64,000 bases of DNA from Streptomyces sp. S.PB5 (GTDB lineage Bacteria > Actinomycetota > Actinomycetes > Streptomycetales > Streptomycetaceae), in contig NZ_JAQMWP010000020.1 in the NCBI RefSeq assembly GCF_030403745.1, positions 124,001 to 188,000 on the forward strand. The letters are read 5' to 3'. A program made the position numbers and the translations under genes. Shown here in pieces: positions 7,876 through 15,836 of this stretch (positions are counted from its first letter, which is position 1; every line of letters begins with the position of its first letter). The notes beneath the pieces were generated by a model. The model ran no database searches, was not told where the DNA came from, and was given only the letters and a program-made list of their open reading frames with translations.

Positions 7876-9207
7876 TCACGGTGACCGGCGCGGTGGTGCC
7901 TCGGCGGCGGAGCGTGCGAGATGCGTGGTGAACCAGTCGCGGGCCAGCTGCGCGGCCGTGGCCAGGGTGTCCGGTTCCTGGAAGAGATGGGTGGCGCCGG
8001 GTACCACCGCGAGCCGGTGCTCGCAGTGCAGCCGTTCGGCGGCGATCCGGTTGAGCCGGAGCACGGTGGTGTCGCGGCTGCCCACGATGAGCAGGGTGGG
8101 GGCGCACACCCGGACCAGAGCGGCGGGGTCGGCCAGGTCGGGGCGGCCGCCGCGAGAGACGATCGCGCGGACGGCGGCGTCCGGTGCGGCGGCCTCCAGT
8201 GCGGCGGCCGCGCCGGTGCTGGCACCGAAGTAGGCCACGGGCAGGCCGGTTTCGTCGCGCAGCCAGGAGGCGGCGGCGTACAGGCGCCGGGCGAGCAGGC
8301 GGACGTCGAACACGTTCGCCCGGTCGTGTTCCTCCTCGTCGGTGAGCAGGTCGAGCAGCAATGTGCCCAGTCCCGCCCGGTTCAGAACGTCGGCGACGTA
8401 CCGGTTGCGGGGGCTGTGCCGGCTGCTGCCACTGCCATGTGCGAAGGCCACCACGGCCGGGGCCGCGTCGGACAGCACGAGCCGCCCGCCCAGCCGGGCC
8501 CCGGCGGCCGGTACCCGTACCTCCCGATTCGGCAGGGGGTGCGGGGCCACCGGGGGCCGAGCAGCCGACGCCTGACGCGCGGCCTGAGCGAGCAGCGCGG
8601 TCACCTCGGCGTCAGAGGTCTGGGTGAAGTCGTGGTACCAGGCGCCCACCGCGCCCAGGAACTGCATCGACCGCAGGCAGACCACCTCATCGGCGACCTT
8701 CCGTAGACGCCCGACCACGGGGGTCGGCCCCACGGGCACCGCGAGCACGATCCGGGCCGCGCCCTGGCCTCGTGCCACCTGGCAGGCGGCCTCGGCGGTG
8801 GATCCGGTGGCCAGCCCGTCGTCCACGATCACCACCGTGCGCCCGGCCGACGGCACGGGGGCGCGGCCCTGGCGGTAGCGGCTCACGCGCCGCTCCAGTT
8901 CGGCCCGCTCGGCGTCCTCCACGGCGGCCTGTTCGGCGGAGTCGAGCCCGGTGTCGGCGAGCACGGCGTGGTTGAGGACGCGCACGCCGTTCTCCCCGAT
9001 GGCGCCGAAGCCCAGCTCCGGCTGCCAGGGCACGCCGAGCTTGCGCACCACGAGCACGTCGAGAGGTGCGGCGAGCGCGGTGGCCACCTCGTACGCCACC
9101 GGGACCCCGCCCCGTGGCAGACCGAGCACCAGCACGTCCTGGCCCCGCAGGAACTCCAAGCGCCGGGCCAGCTGCCGCCCGGCAGCCCGGCGGTCGTCGA
9201 AACGCAT
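7876..9207 (-). CDS. Phosphoribosyltransferase-alpha/beta hydrolase fusion protein
   Basis: A 443-residue fusion. Residues 1-215 are a type I phosphoribosyltransferase with the PRPP loop VVIVDDGLATGST at 125-137. Residues 230-430 are a dienelactone-hydrolase-like alpha/beta hydrolase with HGSGSS at 257-262, probable nucleophile Ser330 in GASTG, Asp379 in GSRDT and His407 in GATH. M. tuberculosis Rv2030c, a DosR-regulon gene beside pfkB, also fuses a phosphoribosyltransferase to a hydrolase-type domain, so the fusion is a marker of dormancy islands. The reaction is unknown. The gene is divergent from the SRPBCC-USP pair, and four GGCC boxes lie in the shared 483-base promoter region. Confidence 0.8.
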   Translation of the reverse strand: MRFDDRRAAGRQLARRLEFLRGQDVLVLGLPRGGVPVAYEVATALAAPLDVLVVRKLGVPWQPELGFGAIGENGVRVLNHAVLADTGLDSAEQAAVEDAERAELERRVSRYRQGRAPVPSAGRTVVIVDDGLATGSTAEAACQVARGQGAARIVLAVPVGPTPVVGRLRKVADEVVCLRSMQFLGAVGAWYHDFTQTSDAEVTALLAQAARQASAARPPVAPHPLPNREVRVPAAGARLGGRLVLSDAAPAVVAFAHGSGSSRHSPRNRYVADVLNRAGLGTLLLDLLTDEEEHDRANVFDVRLLARRLYAAASWLRDETGLPVAYFGASTGAAAALEAAAPDAAVRAIVSRGGRPDLADPAALVRVCAPTLLIVGSRDTTVLRLNRIAAERLHCEHRLAVVPGATHLFQEPDTLATAAQLARDWFTTHLARSAAEAPPRRSP

Positions 9208-9315
9208 CTGCCGCCTCCCCGCACCGGATCGCGGCCCGACGGCACTCCACCGCCGCCCGCCGCGGAAGTGAGACGTCTTCTCCTTCCCATTGCAGTACGC
9301 GGCCGAGGACGGGGG

Positions 9316-9354
9316 CAGGGCCGACCGGCCCTGGCGAGGGGCCGGCAGGCCCTG
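9316..9354. promoter_or_regulatory. GGCC box pair, PRTase-fusion side
   Basis: CAGGGCC-GACC-GGCCCTG (9316-9333) has perfect seven-base arms. AGGGGCC-GGCA-GGCCCTG (9337-9354) matches at six. Their centres are exactly 21 bp apart. They lie 109-147 bases upstream of the phosphoribosyltransferase fusion. Confidence 0.75.
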
Positions 9355-9405
9355 CCGCGGGAGGATGTCGTACCGCGTCCGCAGCCCGGCGACAGTGGGC
9401 GGCCG

Positions 9406-9444
9406 CCGGGCCGGTCGGGCCCCGGCGAGGGCCGACCGGCTCTC
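9406..9444. promoter_or_regulatory. GGCC box pair, SRPBCC-USP side
   Basis: CCGGGCC-GGTC-GGGCCCC (9406-9423) and GAGGGCC-GACC-GGCTCTC (9427-9444) again have centres 21 bp apart. They lie about 250 bases upstream of the SRPBCC gene. Confidence 0.65.
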
Positions 9445-9690
9445 GCGCGGCCCGTGCCCCGTCCGTTAGGCAGGAACTGAAGCGAGGGCTCCGCGCGACG
9501 GCCCCCTTTGGCGCGTGCGGGAGTCCGAAGCGAGAACGAGGACGGGACCCTCGGCCGTCACTCCACCGCAGTGCCGCGAGGGAACCCCGGCCACCCGGAC
9601 CGAGACCCATACGACCGCCGGTGTGCGGCCCGTCCGTCCCCGCGCACCGGTCTCCTACCGCACCCCACGTGGGTGACCAGGGAGGACCCG

Positions 9691-10380
9691 ATGTCCGAGC
9701 CGCGATCATGCCGACGACCGGAAGCGCGACTGCTGCCCCTGCTGATGGCCTGCGCCGCGCTGACGCTCTACACACGGCGCCTCCGCCCCAGGCTGCTGAC
9801 CTGGGGTGCGACGCCGGAGGAGACCGGCGGTACCTACCCGGGCGACGAACTCGTGCCCGACGCCGACGGCACCTCCACCATGGCCACCACCCTGCCGGCG
9901 CCTCCCGAGAAGGTGTGGCCCTGGCTGGTGCAGATGGGCGACGACCGCGCGGGCTGGTACAGCTGGGACCGACTGGACCACCACGGGGACGCCAGCGCCG
10001 ACCGCGTTGTGCCCGAGTGGCAGGACCTGAGGGAGGGGCAGCGGCTGCCCTCCATGCGGGACGGCAGGGCCTGGTTCACCGTGGCCCGCCTGGAGCCGAA
10101 CCGCACCCTCGTGCTGCGCTCGGACCTGAACCTGGCCTGCGGCCGCTCCTTCGACCCGGAGTCCGAGCCCATGCCCTCGGCGCGCCTCGACGGCGTCTGG
10201 GGCTTCCATCTGCGGCCCGCCCCGTTCGGGGAGACCCGCCTGGTGGTCCGCACCCGCGGGCAAGGACGTCCCCGGTGGCTCGTCGGCCCGTTCGACCTGC
10301 TGCTGGGGGAGCCCGCGCACTTCGTCATGCAGACCCGGCAGTTCCAGAACCTGCGCGTCCGTCTCGGCGCGCAACGCTGA
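9691..10380 (+). CDS. SRPBCC (polyketide cyclase/START-like) family protein
   Basis: A 229-residue protein. After a hydrophobic segment near the N-terminus (LLPLLMACAALTLY, residues 16-29) that may anchor it in the membrane, the body shows the SRPBCC helix-grip pattern. It opens with ATTLPAPPEKVWPWLVQMGDDRAGWYSWD and continues through a glycine-rich turn to a C-terminal helix. Such proteins bind hydrophobic ligands in a deep cavity; the ligand is unknown. The frame is open from 9508, but the ATG at 9691 is preceded by GGAGG at 9681-9685. The USP gene begins 16 bases after its stop, so the two are probably co-transcribed. Confidence 0.75.
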   Translation: MSEPRSCRRPEARLLPLLMACAALTLYTRRLRPRLLTWGATPEETGGTYPGDELVPDADGTSTMATTLPAPPEKVWPWLVQMGDDRAGWYSWDRLDHHGDASADRVVPEWQDLREGQRLPSMRDGRAWFTVARLEPNRTLVLRSDLNLACGRSFDPESEPMPSARLDGVWGFHLRPAPFGETRLVVRTRGQGRPRWLVGPFDLLLGEPAHFVMQTRQFQNLRVRLGAQR

Positions 10381-10395
10381 GCAGTGGGGGACCCG

Positions 10396-11340
10396 ATGGA
10401 GACGAGAGAGCACAAGACCCTCTGGGACTACGCCGCCGACACCCCCGGACCGCCTCTGAGCGGGCACGTCCTCGTCGGTGTCGACGGATCGGACGGGGCG
10501 TCCCGTGCGCTGGACTGGGCAGCGGCCGAGGCACAGGCCCGCGGGGCGCCGCTGGAGATCCTGCACGCCTGGCCGTGGGCCAGGCACGGCGCCGCCGACG
10601 CACAGCCGGGCGCGCGGGACATGGACTCCCTCATCGGCACGGCGCACGACGTCCTGGCGCGTGCCGCCACGCGGGCGCGGGAGCTCGCCCCCGGACTCGA
10701 CGTCATGCGGACCCTGAGCCCGGAACCCGCCGCTACGGAGCTGGTGCGCCGCGGCGAGTGGGCCGCGCTGACCGTTGTGGGCAGCAGAGGGCCGGGCCGG
10801 GTCTCCGAGCTGCTGGGCGGCTCCGTGAGCCTGCGGGTCGCGGCGCGTTGCGGCAGTCCCCTGCTGGTGGTGCGCGGGGAGCGGGCGCCCGGTGATCCGG
10901 AGCACGGCACGGTGCTGGTGGGGGTGGCGGACGACACAGACGCCTGCGCCGCGCAGTTCGCCTTCGAAGAGGCACGGCAGCGGAGCGCGCAGGCCTGGGT
11001 CCTCCATGTGTCCGCCGTACCGCAGCTGACGGGCAGCCGGCGCGTGCCGCCCACCGAGCGGGCGGGGACGGCGATGACGACCCTGCTGCGCAGCGAGTCG
11101 GCCGTGCCCCGACTGGCGGTCGCCGGACTGCGCGAGAGGTTCCCCGAGGTCGGGGTCCGTGTCGACACGGTGTGGTCCGGCGCGTCCCGGGCGCTGGTGG
11201 AGGCCACTCGCCTCGCCGATCTGGTCGTCATCACGGCGCACCGTCCGCACGGGCGACGGCCCGCCCCGCAGCGCGGCTCGTTCACCGACGCGCTGCTGCA
11301 CCGGGCGCACTGCCCGGTCGCTCTGGTGCCCGTGGGGTGA
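10396..11340 (+). CDS. Tandem universal stress protein
   Basis: A 314-residue protein with two USP domains. After a 25-residue lead, domain 1 begins VLVGVDGSDGASRALDWA and ends with the ATP loop VVGSRGPGRVSELLGGSVSL. Domain 2 begins TVLVGVADDTDA, but its loop region (TAHRPHGRRPAPQRGSFTDA) has lost the G-x2-G-x9-G-S order, as in the other USPs of this window. The GTG at 10384 is possible; the ATG at 10396 is preferred because GTGGGGGA lies at the right distance upstream. It follows the SRPBCC gene closely and should share its box-controlled promoter. Confidence 0.85.
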   Translation: METREHKTLWDYAADTPGPPLSGHVLVGVDGSDGASRALDWAAAEAQARGAPLEILHAWPWARHGAADAQPGARDMDSLIGTAHDVLARAATRARELAPGLDVMRTLSPEPAATELVRRGEWAALTVVGSRGPGRVSELLGGSVSLRVAARCGSPLLVVRGERAPGDPEHGTVLVGVADDTDACAAQFAFEEARQRSAQAWVLHVSAVPQLTGSRRVPPTERAGTAMTTLLRSESAVPRLAVAGLRERFPEVGVRVDTVWSGASRALVEATRLADLVVITAHRPHGRRPAPQRGSFTDALLHRAHCPVALVPVG

Positions 11341-11504
11341 CCGGGGCCCGCAGACCGCTCGGCCGTGGGGACGGCCGGTGCTCTCCCCGCGCATCAGCGC
11401 GGAGTGGGCCGAAGCCGATCGCCGAAGGACCCTCGGCCCCATGACCGGGCGGTGCCCTTGTTCGACCATGGAGACACAGCCACCACTGGGAAGAGGAGGC
11501 AGCG

Positions 11505-11795
11505 ATGACGCACACCAGGGAATGGAAGGTCCGCCTCTACCTCTTCGAGGACGAGGGCACGACGAAGGCGCGGGTGGTGCTGGACACCGGAACCACCTCG
11601 CTCACCGGTCACGGGGCCGCGCACTGCAACCCCGCGGACAGCGACGTACCCGAGATCGGCGACGAACTGGCGGCCGGCAGGGCCCTGAACGACCTCGGCC
11701 GGCAGCTGGTGACCGTCGCTGAGCAGGACATCGAGGGCATGGGCACGTCGGCCACACGGCGGGATTCCGCCCCCGCGGTCGGCTGGCCCGTGTAG
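11505..11795 (+). CDS. DUF1876 domain protein
   Basis: A 96-residue cytoplasmic protein of the DUF1876 type: EWKVRLYLFEDEGTTKARVVLDT, then a conserved G-H-G-x-A-x-x-N-P stretch and a helical end (LAAGRALNDLGRQL). The family is small, actinobacterial and of unknown biochemical role, often found beside stress genes. GAGGAGGCAGCG precedes the ATG. It stands 164 bases after the USP gene; the gap has only weak box-like sequences (around 11425-11462). Confidence 0.75.
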   Translation: MTHTREWKVRLYLFEDEGTTKARVVLDTGTTSLTGHGAAHCNPADSDVPEIGDELAAGRALNDLGRQLVTVAEQDIEGMGTSATRRDSAPAVGWPV

Positions 11796-12058
11796 TGCCA
11801 ACGCCTGTTATCCAGAGGGGAGTTGAGTAGTCCGGCCGGCAGGGGAGCCGTTCGCCGTGGGGACCGGCGCAGACCGCCGCAGCGGCCTCTGTGGAAAAGG
11901 GGCGGACCGGGCGGCCCGCCCCGTGCCGGGTCCGCGTGGGAGCGACAGGCGACGCTCACGTCGCCGCAGACGCTCCGAACGGCTACGCGGACCCGGTGTC
12001 CGACCGCTGCGGACGCGCGACGAAGACAGTGAGGCGCATCGCGAAGAGGGGCGACGTC

Positions 12059-12300
12059 ATGAGTGATGTCGCAACGTCGTCGCCGGAGTACCAGCGGGCG
12101 AAGGCGCGCGCCGAGACGAAGCGGAAGTACCGCGGCGACCTGATGGGGTACGTCGTGATCGATACCTCCTCGTCGTGGTCTGGACGGTCACCGGGCTCGG
12201 CTACTTCTGACCGGGCTGGGTCCCGGGACCGTGGGAGGTGTTCCTGATCCTCTCCGCCTGGGATCTCTTCTTCCGCCGGGACGTGACCGAGGGGCCCCGG
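12059..12300 (+). pseudogene. 2TM domain protein gene broken by a frameshift and a nonsense codon
   Basis: The first frame reads YQRAKARAETKRKYRGDLM-GYVVI, the start of small 2TM-domain membrane proteins. It then loses phase at about 12165, where a TTC-like codon appears as TC. In the shifted frame the second half continues as LVVVWTVTGLGYF, a TGA (12208-12210) at a position where relatives have tryptophan, then PGW, GPWEVFLILSAWDLFFRRD. One missing base and one nonsense change therefore inactivate it. The usual acidic C-terminal tail is also absent. The next gene, convergent, begins its stop at 12309. Confidence 0.75.
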
Positions 12301-12308
12301 CACGGAGG

Positions 12309-12917
12309 TCAGTCGGGGATCTCGTCCGCCTTTGCGACCACCGCCGCGAAGAGGTCGGCGATTCCCGCCAGGGCGGCTGCCTGGAGCGTGGCCGCCGGTA
12401 CCACCGAGCCGTCCGGGCCCACGAGGTCCCGGGTGGCGGTCGCAGCGGCCACGACCGTCGGACGGTAGCCGAGACCGAAGGCGTCGCGAGCGGTCGAGTC
12501 GACGCACATGTGCGTCATGAACCCGGCGAGCACGAGGTCGGTCAGGCCCGTCGAGCGCAGGAGTTCCCGCAGACCGGTGTGGAAGAACGAGCTGGGGTAG
12601 TTCTTGACGACGACGGGCTCCCCGGGCCGCGGCGCCACCTCGTCGCTGATCCGGCCGATGGGGGCGTTGACGTCGTACGGGGTTCCCTCGCCCGCGTGGT
12701 GCATGACGTGCAGCACCGGGATGCCGAGGTCCCGTGCCCGGGACAGCAGTCGGGCGGCCTCCGCCAGCGCCTCCTCGACACCGTCGAGTCGCATGACGCC
12801 CTGACGGTAGGTGTTCTGGCAGTCGATCATGATCAGTGCGGAGTTCCGGAGCGCTGCCGGCTGATCGCCCAGACCGAGCAGATCACGCAGCGTCACGGAG
12901 GGGCTGGTCGGTGCCAT
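12309..12917 (-). CDS. Isochorismatase-family cysteine hydrolase
   Basis: A 202-residue cytoplasmic hydrolase. The catalytic triad of the family is visible as Asp32 (LIMIDCQNTY), Lys105 (VVVKNYPSSF) and Cys138 (THMCVDSTARDA), with the cis-peptide region just before the cysteine. Members hydrolyse isochorismate, nicotinamide, carbamoylated amines or similar small molecules; nothing here fixes the substrate. The ATG at 12917 is chosen over a TTG nine bases upstream because GGAG lies at normal distance. It is a single gene convergent with the broken 2TM gene; no GGCC box precedes it. Confidence 0.8.
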   Translation of the reverse strand: MAPTSPSVTLRDLLGLGDQPAALRNSALIMIDCQNTYRQGVMRLDGVEEALAEAARLLSRARDLGIPVLHVMHHAGEGTPYDVNAPIGRISDEVAPRPGEPVVVKNYPSSFFHTGLRELLRSTGLTDLVLAGFMTHMCVDSTARDAFGLGYRPTVVAAATATRDLVGPDGSVVPAATLQAAALAGIADLFAAVVAKADEIPD

Positions 12918-13067
12918 GTCTCTCAACTCCTTCTGCGTTCGACCCGAACGCTAGAGCCGGGGACGCTGCATCCACGCTGCACGGACACCGCAGCGCTTGC
13001 GGCGCGAGCAGGGGGAGCGGGAGAATGGTTAACGCAAGGGAACCTGCGTTTGCGGGAGGCGAGGAGC

Positions 13068-13250
13068 ATGCTCTTCCCTGACGGCTTCTGGACGATGTTC
13101 ACCCTGATCGTCGTGCTCGGCATGGCGGCCACGACCGTGGCGGCCGTACTGATCTCCGCGTACACCTCCGGGCGTGGCACCGCCCCGTCGAGCAAGGTCA
13201 CGACACTGCCGCGCCCTCAGCGGCCGACGTCCTACCCGAAGGCGAGCTGA
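13068..13250 (+). CDS. Small single-pass membrane protein
   Basis: A 60-residue protein. One strong membrane segment, FWTMFTLIVVLGMAATTVAAV at about residues 7-28, is followed by a proline- and lysine-containing cytoplasmic tail. The ATG is preceded by GGAGGCGAGGAGC, an excellent ribosome site, which is the main reason to call it. The function is unknown. The TetR-type gene starts six bases after its stop, so the two are probably translated from one mRNA. Confidence 0.6.
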   Translation: MLFPDGFWTMFTLIVVLGMAATTVAAVLISAYTSGRGTAPSSKVTTLPRPQRPTSYPKAS

Positions 13251-13256
13251 CCGCTG

Positions 13257-13937
13257 GTGCGGCCCGGTCGAAGCGACCCCGCCCTGCGTCATGTCGGCAC
13301 CGCGCCGAACCCCGGCGAGCCGCCTCGGCGCCGACCGGGCGGCCGAAGCGCACGGGTGCGCGCCGCAGTCCTGGCGGCGGCCGTGGACGAGCTGCTCGAC
13401 GGAGGCCTCGAGGCCTTCTCGATCGGTCAGGTCGCCCGCCGTGCCGGGGTGCACGAGACCTCGATCTACCGACGATGGGGGACCCGGGCCGCCCTGGCCC
13501 TGGACGCCGTGCTCGACCGCACCGATGCGGAGATCCCGGTACCGGACACCGGCTCACTGCGCACCGATCTCAGCGCGCTGCTGCACGATGCCGCGGCCTT
13601 CGTGCGCACGCCGCTGGGCGAGTTGCTGGTGCGGATGGCGCTGCGGGAGGACATGGCCGAGTACGAGGACGCTCGCGAGCGGTTCTGGAACCACCGCTTC
13701 GCCGCGGGGGCCGCGGTGCTCGACCGTGCCGAGCACCGCGGCGAACTGCGCCCAGGCATCGATCGGCGGCTCGCCTTCGAAGCGTTGACGGGTCCCCTCC
13801 ACATGCGGCTCCTGCTGACCCGGGAGCCCGTGGACGATGCGTTCCTGGAGAGCGTGGTCGACCTGGTCCTCGGTGGCATGGCCCGCGACGCCCACCCTGG
13901 CACGGGCGCCGGACCGGTTGCCGCAGGACGGTCCTGA
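13257..13937 (+). CDS. TetR/AcrR-family transcriptional regulator
   Basis: A 226-residue DNA-binding protein. The helix-turn-helix lies at about residues 36-80 (VLAAAVDELLDGG, then FSIGQVARRAGVHETSIYRRWG). The ligand-binding C-terminal part has the TetR_C-like pattern FVRTPLGELLVRMAL and ends in a helix used for dimer contacts. The start is a GTG right after the membrane-protein gene; no ATG alternative exists in the first 80 codons. It faces the GyrI-like remnant and the MFS exporter and may be, or once have been, the local repressor of that exporter. Confidence 0.75.
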   Translation: MRPGRSDPALRHVGTAPNPGEPPRRRPGGRSARVRAAVLAAAVDELLDGGLEAFSIGQVARRAGVHETSIYRRWGTRAALALDAVLDRTDAEIPVPDTGSLRTDLSALLHDAAAFVRTPLGELLVRMALREDMAEYEDARERFWNHRFAAGAAVLDRAEHRGELRPGIDRRLAFEALTGPLHMRLLLTREPVDDAFLESVVDLVLGGMARDAHPGTGAGPVAAGRS

Positions 13938-13978
13938 GCCGCTCTACGGGCCCACACGCATGATCTGCGCCACGAGCC

Positions 13979-14152
13979 CTACGGCGCGGAGCACAGGGCT
14001 TCGACCGCCGTCCGGTAGACGGTGGACGGGTTGGGGTCGCCCGTGCCGTCGAGCATCAGGAAGTTCAGCTCGGGTACTCCCGCGAACACCGGCGGGCGCT
14101 CCGAGGGCCGGTAGACGTCCTGGAATTCGTGCAGCGGATCGCGAGCGGACAT
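13979..14152 (-). pseudogene. Truncated GyrI-like small-molecule-binding protein
   Basis: A 57-codon frame starts MSARDPLHEFQDVYRPSER and continues VPELNFLMLDGTGDPN, then YRTAVEALCS. This matches the first strand-helix unit of GyrI-like/SOUL-type small-molecule-binding proteins, where V-P-x-x-x-F-L-M-x-D-G-x-G-D-P-N is diagnostic. Relatives are about 200 residues long; here a TAG follows and the rest is replaced by the end of the convergent TetR gene. It lies 32 bases after the MFS gene and may be a remnant of its operon. Confidence 0.65.
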
Positions 14153-14184
14153 CGGGCCTTCCTGTGGCGAAGGCTGTGTCCGTG

Positions 14185-15738
14185 TCAGCGCCGGGACGTG
14201 CGGGAGGGCAGGGCTGAGAAGGCGAGCAGGGCGCCTGCCGCGGCGACGGTGGAGCCGACCACGAGGCCCAGCCCCATGCCGCTGACGAACGACGACCGGG
14301 CCACCTCAGCGAGCATCCGGCCGGCCGTGCCACCGACCCGCTCGGCCAGCGACAGCGCTCCGCCGAGCGAGCCGAGCACGTCGTCCGACACGTCCTGCGG
14401 CAGCCGGTGCGGGGCCAGCCGCGGACGCATGCGGTCCTGGTAACGGGTCGTCAGCAGGCTGCCGATGACGGCCACACCGAGGGCCCCGCCCAGTTGGACG
14501 GAGACCCCGTTGGTCGCCGACCCCACCCCCGTGTCGCCGATCGGCAGGGTGCCCATGAGGGAGTCCAGCGCGGCCGGGACGACGAGGCCGGCGCCGAGAC
14601 CCAGCAGCATCATCCCGCCGAGCACGTCGCCGTACGCGGACGAGGCCTCGGCGGTGGACAGCTGCCACAGCCCGCCCGCGACGACCACCAGCCCCGTCCC
14701 CACCACCGCCTTGGTGCCCGCCCACCGCACCAGAACCGGGGACAGCGGCGCGACCAGCGCCAGCAGGCCGGCCACCGGCAGGATCCGCACACCGGTCTCC
14801 AGAGCCGTGTAGCCGAGCCCGAACTGCAGGTACTGCGTCAGTACGAACAGGGCCCCGAAGAGCCCGAACATCGCCAGGGACACCGAGGCGGTGGCGACCG
14901 AGAACCGGCGTTCGCGGAAGAAGCCGAGATTGAGCATCGGATGCGTGCTCGTCCGCTCCCAGAACACGAAGCACACCAGCACCGCCAGGCCGACACCGCC
15001 CGCGCCCAGCACCAGGCCCGACGTCCAGCCGCGCACCGGCGCCTCGATGATCGCCCACAGCAGCAGTCCCAGTGCCGCGACGGACAGCACGGAGCCGACC
15101 GGGTCAGGGCGCAGCGCGGCCGGATTGCGGGACTCCGGCACCAGCAGCAGCACACCCACCAGGCCTGCCAGCGCGACGGGGATGTTGACCCAGAAGACCG
15201 AGCCCCACCAGAAATGCTCCAGCAGCAGCCCGCCCGCCACCGGACCGATGGCGATACCCAGCCCGCTGGTGGCGGCCCAGACGCCGATCGCACGGCGCCG
15301 CTCGCTCGGTTCGCGGAACACGTCCGTGATGATGGACAACGTGGCGGGCATCATCATGGCCGCTCCGACGCCCATGGCGGCCCGTGCCGCGATGAGCGTG
15401 TCCACGGATCCGGAGTACGCGGCCCATGCCGAGGCCGCTCCGAACACCGTCAGGCCGGCGACGAACACGCGTCGGCGGCCGAAACGGTCCGCGCTGCTGC
15501 CGGAGACCAGCATCAGCCCGGCGAAGACCAGCGCGTAGGCGTCCACGATCCACTGCAACTGGGTGGTCGTCGCGTCGAGTTCCTGCACCAGGGTGGGCAG
15601 TGCCACGTTCAGAATCGTGTTGTCCAGCGTGACGATCAGCAGCGACACACAGAGCACCACGAGACAGCCCCAGCGGTTGCCCGCCCGCCGGCCCCGCGGG
15701 GCCGCTGCCGTCGGAGGCACATTCCCTACGTTCGTCAT
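14185..15738 (-). CDS. DHA2-type MFS multidrug exporter (14 TM)
   Basis: A 517-residue membrane transporter of the DHA2 (EmrB/QacA) class of proton-driven drug exporters. Motif A appears as GSSADRFGRRRVFVAG in the first cytoplasmic loop. The antiporter motif region is GVGAAMMMPATLSIITDVF and motif C is SGLGIAIGPVAGGLLLE. About 14 hydrophobic segments can be counted, and LDNTILNVALPTL in TM1 is typical. The frame is open to 16296, but the ATG at 15738 begins the usual short cytoplasmic N-terminus. A GGCC box pair lies 35-73 bases upstream, which would put an exporter in the stress regulon. The natural substrate is unknown. Confidence 0.8.
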   Translation of the reverse strand: MTNVGNVPPTAAAPRGRRAGNRWGCLVVLCVSLLIVTLDNTILNVALPTLVQELDATTTQLQWIVDAYALVFAGLMLVSGSSADRFGRRRVFVAGLTVFGAASAWAAYSGSVDTLIAARAAMGVGAAMMMPATLSIITDVFREPSERRRAIGVWAATSGLGIAIGPVAGGLLLEHFWWGSVFWVNIPVALAGLVGVLLLVPESRNPAALRPDPVGSVLSVAALGLLLWAIIEAPVRGWTSGLVLGAGGVGLAVLVCFVFWERTSTHPMLNLGFFRERRFSVATASVSLAMFGLFGALFVLTQYLQFGLGYTALETGVRILPVAGLLALVAPLSPVLVRWAGTKAVVGTGLVVVAGGLWQLSTAEASSAYGDVLGGMMLLGLGAGLVVPAALDSLMGTLPIGDTGVGSATNGVSVQLGGALGVAVIGSLLTTRYQDRMRPRLAPHRLPQDVSDDVLGSLGGALSLAERVGGTAGRMLAEVARSSFVSGMGLGLVVGSTVAAAGALLAFSALPSRTSRR

Positions 15739-15772
15739 GCTTCCATCGAGCGCCGGGCAGGCGCGGCGGCGC

Positions 15773-15811
15773 AGGTGCCGAACGTCCTGCGGCAAGGGCC
15801 TCGTGGCCCCT
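15773..15811. promoter_or_regulatory. GGCC box pair upstream of the MFS gene
   Basis: AGGTGCC-GAAC-GTCCTGC (15773-15790) and AAGGGCC-TCGT-GGCCCCT (15794-15811) are 21 bp apart centre to centre. The right-hand copy can also fold as GGCAAGGGCC/GGCCCCTGCC, so it might double as the terminator of the aldolase gene that ends at 15837. Confidence 0.5.
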
Positions 15812-15836
15812 GCCCGAGCGTGCGGACACGCCTCGG

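Larger units (their letters stand above)
9208..9690. other. 483-base divergent promoter region
   Basis: No gene. It separates the phosphoribosyltransferase fusion (leftward) from the SRPBCC-USP unit (rightward) and carries four GGCC boxes in two pairs, one nearer each gene. Confidence 0.7.

Noticed and set aside
9316..9444. The GGCC palindromes read as transcription terminators
   Set aside because: They lie between two divergent genes, where no transcript ends, and they are paired at 21 bp. Only the 15794 copy stays ambiguous.
11425..11462. GGCC-like sites before the DUF1876 gene
   Set aside because: Spacers and arms deviate too much to list as boxes with the others.
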